Of a stretch of 10,845 nucleotides of DNA, positions 1-6,055 are shown in pieces. The notes under the pieces are model-generated. The model ran no database searches, was not told the DNA's origin, and saw nothing but the letters and a program-made list of their open reading frames with translations. The stretch's first letter is position 1, and each line of letters starts with the position of its first letter. The DNA is from Planctomycetota bacterium (lineage in GTDB: Bacteria; Planctomycetota; Phycisphaerae; WQYP01), in NCBI GenBank assembly GCA_021785155.1, contig JAJYGE010000133.1:1-10845 (forward strand), given 5' to 3'. Both the position numbers and the translations under genes were made by a program.

Positions 1-69
1 TCTCAACCCTGCGGGGCAGGGGCCAGGAGGCCGTGGGCTTTGGCGCTCGTCGTCAATGTATGTTCCCAT
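1..69 (-). CDS. 5' end of an unidentified gene, cut by the window edge
   Basis: A minus-strand reading frame starts with ATG at 69-67 and stays open for 23 codons to the window edge, beginning MGTYIDDERQSP. The start is supported by a strong Shine-Dalgarno sequence, GGAGG, seven bases upstream (plus strand CCTCC near 77-81). It lies 28 bases downstream of the lgt stop codon in the same direction, so it is probably the next gene of an lgt operon. The visible residues are Pro/Gly/Arg-rich and match no family I recognise. With only 23 codons visible, the gene call rests on the ribosome binding site and on context. Confidence 0.5.
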   Translation of the reverse strand, partial: MGTYIDDERQSPRPPGPCPAGLR

Positions 70-97
70 ACACAATCCTCCTCCCTTCGCGCCCACA

Positions 98-1375
98 TTA
101 TCCTGGCCCTCCGTCAATCTTAATTTGTGGGCGCAACTGAGCAGTCGGTTCGCGCCGCCGAATGGACCAGATCAGGAACATCAGGCCAAGCAGCAGCATG
201 GGCCAACTGTACAAGTCGCCGAGACTGATCCAGTGGCCAAAAATCAGTTTGGGCTGATCGCCGGCACGGAATTGCTCCCCGATCATTCGCATAATGGGGT
301 ACAGCGTCGCGAACGAGGCTGCGGCGATTCCTTCTTTTTTCCATTTTGAACCGATAAAAAAGCAGAGCAGAAAAAGCAACAGCCCTTCCAGTGAGGCTTC
401 AATAAGTTGCGAAGGAATCCGTGGATTGAGAATTTGACGCAGATGGGTAATGACAAATATGTTGCCTTGCCGGGCCAGATTGATCAGCTCCATGTTGGGA
501 TTACGGCTGATGGCTCCGGCCAGATTGGGGTAGCGCACCATGACTTGTTGCGCCACATGCCGGGCATTCACATCCAGCTGAATCTTGCGTAAAAAATCCG
601 GAATATAGCGCAGTTGTTCATTGAGGAAAGGATATTTGCCACTGTGTGCCAGTTTGATAATCTCCTCCTGCGGATGCAGCCCCAGTGTTGCCGACAAGCT
701 GGGATGGTGCCATTGCAGGTGTCGGCTTAAATAGCGTACCATCCCGGCAACCGGATTTTGATCCATAAAATGGGCCAGATTCGGATGTTTCGAGGCAATC
801 GTTCCAGCCAGGTGCCGAATCCGAGCATCAAGCGGTTGGGATTGATAAATTAATTCTGTGGGAAACTGCACAGCCCATTTGGCGTGCGAAATATGGCCAT
901 AGACTTCACCATTAATAAAATTGGCGATGCGGCCAAACATGATTCCGATAGGGGCCACCATGGCTCCGCAATCCACCAGATTAAGGAAACGATACCCGCG
1001 CCGTCGGGCAAAAATATAGGTTGCCACAAACACCCCGACGATTCCGCCGTGCGCCGCCATGCCGCCGTCCTGGATTTTCAGTAATCCCCAGTACGGAAAT
1101 GGCGGTGAAAAATTGGTAAACATGCTGGGGCGATAAAGCAGCGCTTCACCGAGGCGTCCACCGATCAATACGCCGAATATGGCGACAAAAAGCACAAAAT
1201 CCGGCAATTGTTCCATCGGCAGCAACATGCGGCCAGTGCGAATAAATCTTTTCATCAGCAGATAGGCGATGATAAAGCCCAGCAGATATGCGGTTCCGTA
1301 CCACCGGATACCAAAGCCGGAATTTCCCCACTGCCAGATAAATGGATTCAGCGTTTGAATGTAGTAAGCCAGCAT
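98..1375 (-). CDS. lgt: Prolipoprotein diacylglyceryl transferase with a large internal insertion
   Basis: Lgt moves the diacylglyceryl group of phosphatidylglycerol to the lipobox cysteine of prolipoproteins in the inner membrane, the first step of lipoprotein maturation. The 425-residue product carries the family motifs in order: IRWYG (23-27, Tyr26), GGRLGE (72-77), GGMAAHGG (104-111, His109), GRIANFINGEVYG (148-160, with Arg149, Asn152, Glu157 and Gly160 matching essential E. coli residues by motif alignment) and PSQLIEASLEG (321-331). Arg363 in MRMIGEQFR probably matches E. coli Arg239. Several hydrophobic membrane segments are visible. Most Lgt proteins have about 260-300 residues. The excess lies between about residues 175 and 318, in place of the usual short segment before the PSQL motif, and contains degenerate repeats listed separately. 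Upstream GGAG is 13 bases from the ATG, a weak spacing. The start codon overlaps the stop of a possible upstream small ORF (TGATG). All key residues are present, so it should be active. Confidence 0.93.
   Translation of the reverse strand: MLAYYIQTLNPFIWQWGNSGFGIRWYGTAYLLGFIIAYLLMKRFIRTGRMLLPMEQLPDFVLFVAIFGVLIGGRLGEALLYRPSMFTNFSPPFPYWGLLKIQDGGMAAHGGIVGVFVATYIFARRRGYRFLNLVDCGAMVAPIGIMFGRIANFINGEVYGHISHAKWAVQFPTELIYQSQPLDARIRHLAGTIASKHPNLAHFMDQNPVAGMVRYLSRHLQWHHPSLSATLGLHPQEEIIKLAHSGKYPFLNEQLRYIPDFLRKIQLDVNARHVAQQVMVRYPNLAGAISRNPNMELINLARQGNIFVITHLRQILNPRIPSQLIEASLEGLLLFLLCFFIGSKWKKEGIAAASFATLYPIMRMIGEQFRAGDQPKLIFGHWISLGDLYSWPMLLLGLMFLIWSIRRREPTAQLRPQIKIDGGPG
428..787 (-). repeat. Three degenerate helical repeats inside the Lgt insertion
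   Basis: Residues 197-220, 224-258 and 282-316 of Lgt share a pattern: [HY]-P-x-L, then [HN]-P exactly ten residues after the first [HY]. The second and third copies continue with E-[IL]-I-[KN]-L-A-[HR]-x-G-[KN] and, about 12 residues on, L-R-x-I. The first copy is shorter and keeps only the front half plus a weak second half (GMVRYLS). Spacings between copies are 27 and 58 residues, so this is a diverged protein repeat rather than a DNA tandem repeat. By comparison with E. coli Lgt topology the insertion probably enlarges the periplasmic head of the enzyme; that is inference. Confidence 0.6.
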
Positions 1376-1608
1376 CAGGTCAATACATCTCCATTGAAGT
1401 TAGAAAAGCCGCCCCGGTACTTCCGGATGGGGCCGTTGTTCAGGTTCCATCGTGTAACGCACGCGGGCACCGACCCTTTATACGCTACCAAATCCTCAAT
1501 GGTGTACTTTACCGGAAGTTGAATCTTTCTTACACTGGCGTAACTGCCCGGTGTCTGGAAGTCACCGCTGTGTTTTCCACCTGAATGGAAGGAATCCCCG
1601 GATGTCAT
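1375..1608 (-). CDS. Possible small protein whose stop overlaps the lgt start
   Basis: A 77-codon minus-strand frame runs from ATG at 1608 to TGA at 1377-1375. The stop and the lgt ATG share a base (TGATG), an arrangement typical of translational coupling, and the lgt Shine-Dalgarno is poorly spaced, which fits coupling. The C-terminal two thirds (from VRKIQLPVKYTIEDLVAYKG to the end) have a protein-like composition with no matching family known to me. Against it: the nearest GGAGG is about 16 bases from the ATG, the N-terminal part is Ser/Gly-rich and unconvincing, and the frame covers the leader and first codons of divergent dapL. It could be a chance frame or the tail of a decayed gene. 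Confidence 0.25.
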   Translation of the reverse strand: MTSGDSFHSGGKHSGDFQTPGSYASVRKIQLPVKYTIEDLVAYKGSVPACVTRWNLNNGPIRKYRGGFSNFNGDVLT

Positions 1609-2774
1609 TTACCAAGTCTCAACGCCTCCAAGCCCTGCCTCCTTATCTGTTTATTGAAATCGACCGGAAAAAGCGGGCACTGCTCGCGGCAGGTAAGGAT
1701 GTCATTAACCTGGGCGTGGGCGATCCGGATCTGCCGACACATAAATTTATTATTGATGAAATGGCCAAAGCTATTTACGATCCTAAAAATCACCGTTACC
1801 CATTTGATGAAGGCGTGCCCGCATTCCGTAAAGCGGCGGCTACGTTTATGCAGCGCCGGTTTGGTGTGACTGTGGATGTTGATAAAAACATCATCACGAC
1901 CATTGGCTCCAAGGATGGCATTGCTCATCTGCCATTGGCGGTTATTAATCCCGGAGATGTTGTTCTTGTGCCGCAGCCGGGCTATCCGGTGTATGCCAGT
2001 GGAACCATTTTTTCTGGTGGTCGGGTGTTTGTACTCCCGTTATTGGAGAAAAATGACTTTTTGCCGGACCTAGAGGCCATTCCTGAAGATATCCGGCAGC
2101 AGTCTCGCATACTATGGCTGAATTATCCCAATAATCCCACCGCCGCAACCGCTCCACTGAGCTTTTATGCAAAAGCGGTGGCAATGGCCAGAAAGTACGA
2201 CTGGATCATCGCCAATGATCTGGCGTATGGTGAGGTTTATTTTGAGCAGGCTCCATGCAGCATCTTGCAGGTACCCGGCGCTATGGATTTGGCGATTGAA
2301 TTTCATTCATTGTCCAAGAGTTTTAACATGACCGGCTGGCGCATCGGCTGGGCTGTGGGCAATCCGGCGGTGGTGGCGGCGTTAGGACAGGTGAAGGGCA
2401 ATGTGGATTCCGGGCAGTTTAATGCCATTCAGGTTGCCGGCGCGGTGGCGTTGGAACATTATGATCACCCGGAGGTAAAAAAGCAGATGGATATCTATCG
2501 TCGGCGGCGCGATACACTCCATGGCGGCTTGGCGGAAGTTGGCTGGAAGTTTCGCAAACCCACTGCGGGGTTTTTCTGCTGGGTTAATACGCCACGCGGC
2601 ATCGGCTCCATGGATTTGTGCAATCGTCTGCTTGAGGAGGCGCATGTGGTGACGGTTCCCGGTGCGGGTTTTGGCCCGGCCGCGGAGGGATTTTTGCGCA
2701 TGGCGCTGACGGTGGATGAAAGCCGCTTGCGGGAAGCGGTGGCACGGATAGCACGTTTGAAGATACAGACGTAG
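1602..2774 (+). CDS. dapL: LL-diaminopimelate aminotransferase
   Basis: DapL is a PLP enzyme that converts tetrahydrodipicolinate directly to LL-diaminopimelate using glutamate, bypassing the acyl-blocked steps of lysine and peptidoglycan precursor synthesis. The 390-residue product is a fold-type I aminotransferase of normal DapL length. It begins with LPPYLFIEIDRKKR (12-25), followed by INLGVGDPDLPT (35-46), GSKDGIAHLPLA (102-113), NYPNNPT (174-180), NDLAYGE (205-211), the PLP lysine in HSLSKSFNMTGWRIGW (Lys239) and Arg366 in FLRMALT, expected to bind the substrate carboxylate. The ATG at 1602 was chosen over an in-frame start at 1551 because AAGGAA lies about eight bases upstream and homologues begin there. 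It is divergent from lgt and leads a probable operon with the next three genes. The route is shared by plants, Chlamydiae, planctomycetes and some Deltaproteobacteria. A related aspartate-type aminotransferase is a less likely alternative. Confidence 0.9.
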   Translation: MSFTKSQRLQALPPYLFIEIDRKKRALLAAGKDVINLGVGDPDLPTHKFIIDEMAKAIYDPKNHRYPFDEGVPAFRKAAATFMQRRFGVTVDVDKNIITTIGSKDGIAHLPLAVINPGDVVLVPQPGYPVYASGTIFSGGRVFVLPLLEKNDFLPDLEAIPEDIRQQSRILWLNYPNNPTAATAPLSFYAKAVAMARKYDWIIANDLAYGEVYFEQAPCSILQVPGAMDLAIEFHSLSKSFNMTGWRIGWAVGNPAVVAALGQVKGNVDSGQFNAIQVAGAVALEHYDHPEVKKQMDIYRRRRDTLHGGLAEVGWKFRKPTAGFFCWVNTPRGIGSMDLCNRLLEEAHVVTVPGAGFGPAAEGFLRMALTVDESRLREAVARIARLKIQT

Positions 2775-2815
2775 ATTGACCATGATTTTGGCCACGGGAA
2801 GAATCGATTAAAACA

Positions 2816-4153
2816 GTGAATATGAATCGCTCACAACTATCGCGGCTTCAAATAACGATCAGCATCATGCTGGCGGTGGGCCTGATTGTAACCATCGTGG
2901 CGGCCTTTCAGGCGCGGATTCGCGTGATTCATCGAGAAAAGACCGGCTCCACGCATTACGTCAACGATTTTGATCGCTGGATGGTTGTGGTGCCCCCATT
3001 TATTCAGCAGCATGTACCCTACACCAGTGATACATTTCCAACACCGCCGGTCACACTGGCGATTTTTGGGCCGTTGACCTGGTTCTCTCCACCGAACGCG
3101 GAGTGGATATGGGCCTTCTGCAAGTATTTTTTCTGCGTGGGGATATTCTGGGCGGTATATCGTATGGCCCGGCAGGCGGGGGTTCATCTTTCCATAACCG
3201 CAATGCTCCTGATTCTTGCGGTGTGGTTCTGGCCGGCGCTGCAGGATATTCAGGAAGGCCAGACCAATTTACTTATGCTGCTGCCGCTGACGTTGGGATT
3301 ATGCGCGGCACAGTTGGATGAGGCGGCCTGGAAATATGCCGGTGGAATTCTGGTGGGTTTCGCGGTGTGCATTAAAGTAACGCCGCTGGTATTTCTCATT
3401 TATTTTTTGTGGAAACGCCAATGGCGGGTGGCCGGAGGCATTTGTGCCGGTCTGGTTTTAGGATTACTGCTGATCCCGGCGGCCATATTCGGTTGGAGTC
3501 AAAATCTGGCATGGTTGCGCCAATGGACGCGAATCATGATCGTACCTTATCTCAGTGGCGGACATTTAACCTACTTTGTGGGGCAGTCCATTCCGGTATT
3601 CATTTCCCGTCTCATTCGCCATGTGCCGGCTTTTCCGATGACTCCCGATAAAATGCACCCGGCCACGTATGTCAATGTCATCAACGTCCCGGCACCGGTT
3701 TCCGATATGATCATTCGTATCATACTTGTGGCGATAGGTGTGGTGGGCCTGTGGTGGTCGCGTGAAGCCCTGCCGACATTGCGGCATCGACGGTATGTGA
3801 TGGAAATCGGGGGCGTGGCCGCGTTTATGCTATGGGCCTCGCCTCGGACATGGGTGCCGCATTTTGTTACACTTATTCTCACGCTCGTGGCGGCGGGAAT
3901 GATTATGTCGGATCCACTGATGTCCTACATCACCCGGCGCCGGGCACTGATCGCACTATCTATAGCGGCGTTTCTGATGTTCCTCACCACGGATGTCGGT
4001 AAAATATTCGGTCCCAACGGGCATCGCTGGATGCTGACCATTGGCGTATCACTTTGGGCGTCGGTACTCCTGATGCTGGTAATCTTTACCGCCCGGCCCA
4101 GGGAGGATTTATCACATCCCGCTACGTCTGGCGACTCGGCCACGGCCCCGTGA
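2816..4153 (+). CDS. Polytopic membrane glycosyltransferase, GT87 (DUF2029) family
   Basis: The product, 445 residues from the GTG at 2816 or 443 from the ATG at 2822, is a very hydrophobic protein with roughly ten membrane segments, the first at about residues 12-31. Its pattern fits the GT87/DUF2029 family of GT-C glycosyltransferases, whose characterised members use polyprenyl-phosphate mannose. Supporting features are the extracytoplasmic loop with FPTPPVTLAIFGPL (74-87), then GQTNLLMLLPLTLGL (148-162), and AGGILVGFAVCIKVTPL (175-191) followed by a Lys/Arg-Trp-Arg cytoplasmic turn. The catalytic acid may lie in the first loop (Asp51, Asp53), but I cannot assign it. GGGAAG ends 14 bases before the GTG, a weak site that slightly favours the GTG. 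The gene sits 41 bases after dapL and 17 bases before folK in the same direction. The donor and acceptor are unknown. Confidence 0.75.
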   Translation: MNMNRSQLSRLQITISIMLAVGLIVTIVAAFQARIRVIHREKTGSTHYVNDFDRWMVVVPPFIQQHVPYTSDTFPTPPVTLAIFGPLTWFSPPNAEWIWAFCKYFFCVGIFWAVYRMARQAGVHLSITAMLLILAVWFWPALQDIQEGQTNLLMLLPLTLGLCAAQLDEAAWKYAGGILVGFAVCIKVTPLVFLIYFLWKRQWRVAGGICAGLVLGLLLIPAAIFGWSQNLAWLRQWTRIMIVPYLSGGHLTYFVGQSIPVFISRLIRHVPAFPMTPDKMHPATYVNVINVPAPVSDMIIRIILVAIGVVGLWWSREALPTLRHRRYVMEIGGVAAFMLWASPRTWVPHFVTLILTLVAAGMIMSDPLMSYITRRRALIALSIAAFLMFLTTDVGKIFGPNGHRWMLTIGVSLWASVLLMLVIFTARPREDLSHPATSGDSATAP

Positions 4154-4170
4154 CAGGATGTAATTATTTT

Positions 4171-4668
4171 ATGCCATCAACTTGCTACATCGCGCTGGGC
4201 AGCAATCTGGGGAATCGGGGGGAAAACCTTCACAGGGCGCTGGCGGCTATCGCACAGCTTGCCACAACGCGGGTGGTGCGGATTTCACAATTTATCACCA
4301 CAACGCCGGTCGGCGGACCCGCGGGGCAGGAAAATTATCTTAATGCCGCGGCGCAGTTGACCACAGAGCTATCGCCGGAGGATTTGTTGAAATCACTGCT
4401 GGCCATTGAGCGCGACATCGGGCGGGATCGGGCGCGGGCTATACGTAACGGTCCGCGGAATATTGATTTGGACATTCTTCTGTATGACAATTTACTGATG
4501 GATAATCCGGAATTAAAAATTCCGCACCCGCATATGCACGAGCGATTATTTGTTCTGCGGCCCCTGGCCGAGATTGCGGCGACGGTTATCCATCCGCGTC
4601 TGGAAAAAACAGTTATGGCGTTATTGCGAACCTGTCCAATGGGTTCATGTGATTCGGCACAATCGTGA
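4171..4668 (+). CDS. folK: 2-amino-4-hydroxy-6-hydroxymethyldihydropteridine pyrophosphokinase
   Basis: FolK (HPPK) transfers pyrophosphate from ATP to 6-hydroxymethyl-7,8-dihydropterin in folate synthesis. The 165-residue product is of normal single-domain length. It shows YIALGSNLGNR (6-16), TTPVGG near 45-49 with NYLNAA (55-60), GPRNIDLDILLYD (94-106, with Asp99 and Asp101 as the magnesium-binding pair equivalent to E. coli Asp95/Asp97) and HPHMHERLFVLRPLAEI (119-135). The frame is open upstream to 4054, but homology begins at the ATG at 4171 and AGGA lies 12 bases before it. The gene is 17 bases from the upstream membrane protein stop and 12 bases from panC, so folate and pantothenate genes are coupled here, as in many bacteria. 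Neighbouring folP or folB genes are not in the window. Confidence 0.95.
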   Translation: MPSTCYIALGSNLGNRGENLHRALAAIAQLATTRVVRISQFITTTPVGGPAGQENYLNAAAQLTTELSPEDLLKSLLAIERDIGRDRARAIRNGPRNIDLDILLYDNLLMDNPELKIPHPHMHERLFVLRPLAEIAATVIHPRLEKTVMALLRTCPMGSCDSAQS

Positions 4669-4680
4669 TAAGATAGTGGG

Positions 4681-5523
4681 ATGAATATATATAATACCAT
4701 TTCTGATTTTCGGCGTTACCGACAATCGGTGGAGGGAAAAACAATCGTCTTTGTTCCTACCATGGGCGCTTTACATGAAGGCCATGGTAGTCTGGTCCAA
4801 TTGGCCCGGAAAATGGCCGGCCCGAACGGGATTGCCGCGGTTTCCATTTTTGTTAATCCCACACAATTCGGCCCGAATGAAGATTTTCATAAATATCCAC
4901 GGCCTTTTGAACAGGATGTGGCCTGTGTGACGCGGTGGGGGGGCGATGTGATATTTGCTCCATCGCCGGAAGAAATGTATCCCGTCGCCCCAGCAATCAG
5001 CGTTGACCCCGGACCGCTGGGCGAAGTGCTTGATGGCGCTATTCGCCCCGGGCATTTCAGGGGTGTATGCACCATCGTGGCAAAATTACTGGGCATTGTT
5101 GAGCCGGAAGCGATGATTCTGGGCCGGAAAGATTTTCAGCAGCAGTTGATTTTAAGGCGTATGGCATTGGATTTGAATATGCCGGTGGAGGTAATTACCG
5201 CACCCACGATGCGCGAAGCGGATGGTCTGGCCATGAGCAGCCGGAATCGATATTTATCGGTGGAGCAGCGGGCAAAGGCCGGCGCAATATATCAAGCCCT
5301 GTGCTGGGCCCGGGACCAATATCAGGGTGGAAAGCGTGCGGCGGCGGCCCTGGAATCCGGAATGCGGGAGCGTCTTGAGCAGGCGGGCATGGACGTGCAA
5401 TATGCCCTGGCCTGTCACAGCGAAACCTTGACCCCATTCAACAGCCTGGTCGATACCCCCGGCGTCCTGCTGATTGCCGCGAAACTCGGCACCACGCGGC
5501 TGATTGATAACGCGCCGCTGTAA
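4681..5523 (+). CDS. panC: Pantothenate synthetase (pantoate-beta-alanine ligase)
   Basis: PanC condenses pantoate and beta-alanine through a pantoyl-adenylate, using ATP, in the cytoplasmic pathway to vitamin B5 and coenzyme A. The 280-residue protein is full length and carries the family signature: PTMGALHEGH (26-35, HIGH-type ATP site), FVNPTQFGPNED (57-68), RPGHFRGV (122-129), GRKDFQQ (148-154, usually G-x-K-D-x-Q-Q) and READGLAMSSRNRYLS (178-193, KMSKS-type loop). The ATG at 4681 gives the usual N-terminus; the preceding purine-rich GATAGTGGG is a weak ribosome binding site. It is the last gene of the dapL-to-panC run, and a GC-rich hairpin follows 16 bases after the stop. panB and panD are not adjacent. 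Confidence 0.96.
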   Translation: MNIYNTISDFRRYRQSVEGKTIVFVPTMGALHEGHGSLVQLARKMAGPNGIAAVSIFVNPTQFGPNEDFHKYPRPFEQDVACVTRWGGDVIFAPSPEEMYPVAPAISVDPGPLGEVLDGAIRPGHFRGVCTIVAKLLGIVEPEAMILGRKDFQQQLILRRMALDLNMPVEVITAPTMREADGLAMSSRNRYLSVEQRAKAGAIYQALCWARDQYQGGKRAAAALESGMRERLEQAGMDVQYALACHSETLTPFNSLVDTPGVLLIAAKLGTTRLIDNAPL

Positions 5524-5539
5524 AAAGCGGATTGATAAA

Positions 5540-5560
5540 CCCCGGCGTGGCGAGCCGGGG
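5540..5560. terminator. GC-rich hairpin after panC, possible terminator
   Basis: CCCCGGC (5540-5546) pairs perfectly with GCCGGGG (5554-5560) around a seven-base loop. It lies 16 bases past the panC stop, where the plus-strand operon should end. On the plus strand the stem is not followed by a T-run, so it is not a standard intrinsic terminator in that direction. It could slow polymerase, protect the 3' end, or be a remnant structure beside the transposase fossil. Confidence 0.35.
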
Positions 5561-5572
5561 CGCATATACACC

Positions 5573-5831
5573 ATGTGGCGCTTAACGGCCGTTGCGGTTC
5601 AGCACCAGCCACACATTGAGGATCGACTCTTTGCAACCTCGTCACCATCCGGCTCGACGGGGCTTTTTCTCTACGATGTCATCAGCACCTATCTCGAAGG
5701 GGTTCATGATGAGCTGGCCGGCTTCGGCTATAACCGCGACGGCAAAAACGCAAACCATTGTGCCACTGCATCCCGCAGCCACGGGAACCGGTGCAGAAGT
5801 ATTTGGAAAAGTCCCAAGTCATCATGCCAGC
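5573..5831 (+). pseudogene. Decayed IS1634-type transposase fragment
   Basis: The plus frame from 5573 reads RLTAVAV, then HIEDRLFA, LFLYDVISTYLEG and ELAGFGYNRDGK (to about 5746). This matches the core of IS1634-family DDE transposases, whose consensus is roughly RIEDRLA, LYDVTSSYFEG, ELAxxGYNRDGKKGKxQIVxGLL. The Asp of LYDV is the expected first catalytic acid. At about 5747 the match shifts to another frame, where TQTIVPLHPAATG and AEVFGKV resemble the following QIVIGLL and VEVFxGN block, so a frameshift is likely. Nothing recognisable from the rest of the roughly 450-600 residue enzyme remains on either side, and no terminal inverted repeats were found. It is a dead insertion sequence core between panC and the kinase gene. 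Confidence 0.72.
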
Positions 5832-5932
5832 AGCGCTTCCCCATCGTGGCGTCCAAGTGGCCACGAGAAAGAAACTCCAGACAATACGCGCAAAACCGTT
5901 AATTTTACAGCGCATGATCGCCGTGCAAATCC
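5832..5932. other. Intergenic stretch with no recognised feature
   Basis: Short frames exist on both strands in this part of the 532-base gap between panC and the kinase, but none has a convincing ribosome binding site, protein-like motif or family match. It may be eroded insertion sequence DNA continuing from the transposase fragment. Confidence 0.5.
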
Positions 5933-5961
5933 ATGGCTTTTACCGTAACATCCGTTATAAT
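5933..5961 (+). promoter_or_regulatory. Candidate sigma70-type promoter for the kinase operon
   Basis: A perfect TATAAT lies at 5956-5961. A weak -35 candidate, ATGGCT (5933-5938, three of six matches to TTGACA), sits 17 bases upstream. Transcription would start near 5968 and give a leader of about 88 bases before the ATG at 6056. The -10 is strong and the -35 poor, so an activator may be needed. Confidence 0.5.
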
Positions 5962-5986
5962 CCATTTTCTTGGCAGTGCATGGATG

Positions 5987-6042
5987 CGCGGTTGGTTTAA
6001 TCCGCGGTGCCAGGGGATGGTTGCCGACTGTATTTTCGGCAA
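5987..6042 (+). promoter_or_regulatory. Two stem-loops in the kinase leader
   Basis: CGCGG (5987-5991) can pair with CCGCG (6002-6006). TTGCCGA (6021-6027) can pair perfectly with TCGGCAA (6036-6042) around an eight-base loop. The second hairpin ends four bases before the GGAG ribosome binding site (6047-6050), so its stability could affect initiation. Both lie inside the leader predicted from the TATAAT at 5956. No known riboswitch class was recognised. Confidence 0.35.
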
Positions 6043-6055
6043 TGTTGGAGATTTC

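Noticed and set aside
1532..1554. A 7-bp stem (one G-T pair, nine-base loop) upstream of dapL
   Set aside because: Short and imperfect, with no known lysine riboswitch features; such stems occur often by chance.
1208..1584. Plus-strand frames overlapping the lgt start and the lgt-dapL gap
   Set aside because: No ribosome binding site or recognisable motif, and they run antisense to lgt.
5742..5831. A phrase like the iron-dependent alcohol dehydrogenase 'TAGTGSE' motif in IVPLHPAATGTGAEV
   Set aside because: It follows directly on the transposase match after a one-frame shift and fits the QIVIGLL to VEVF part of that family better; no other dehydrogenase residues are present.
5933..6055. A longer kinase N-terminus from ATG 5933 or 6017
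   Set aside because: The TATAAT at 5956 lies inside the longer version, the extra residues resemble no domain, and the good ribosome binding site precedes 6056.
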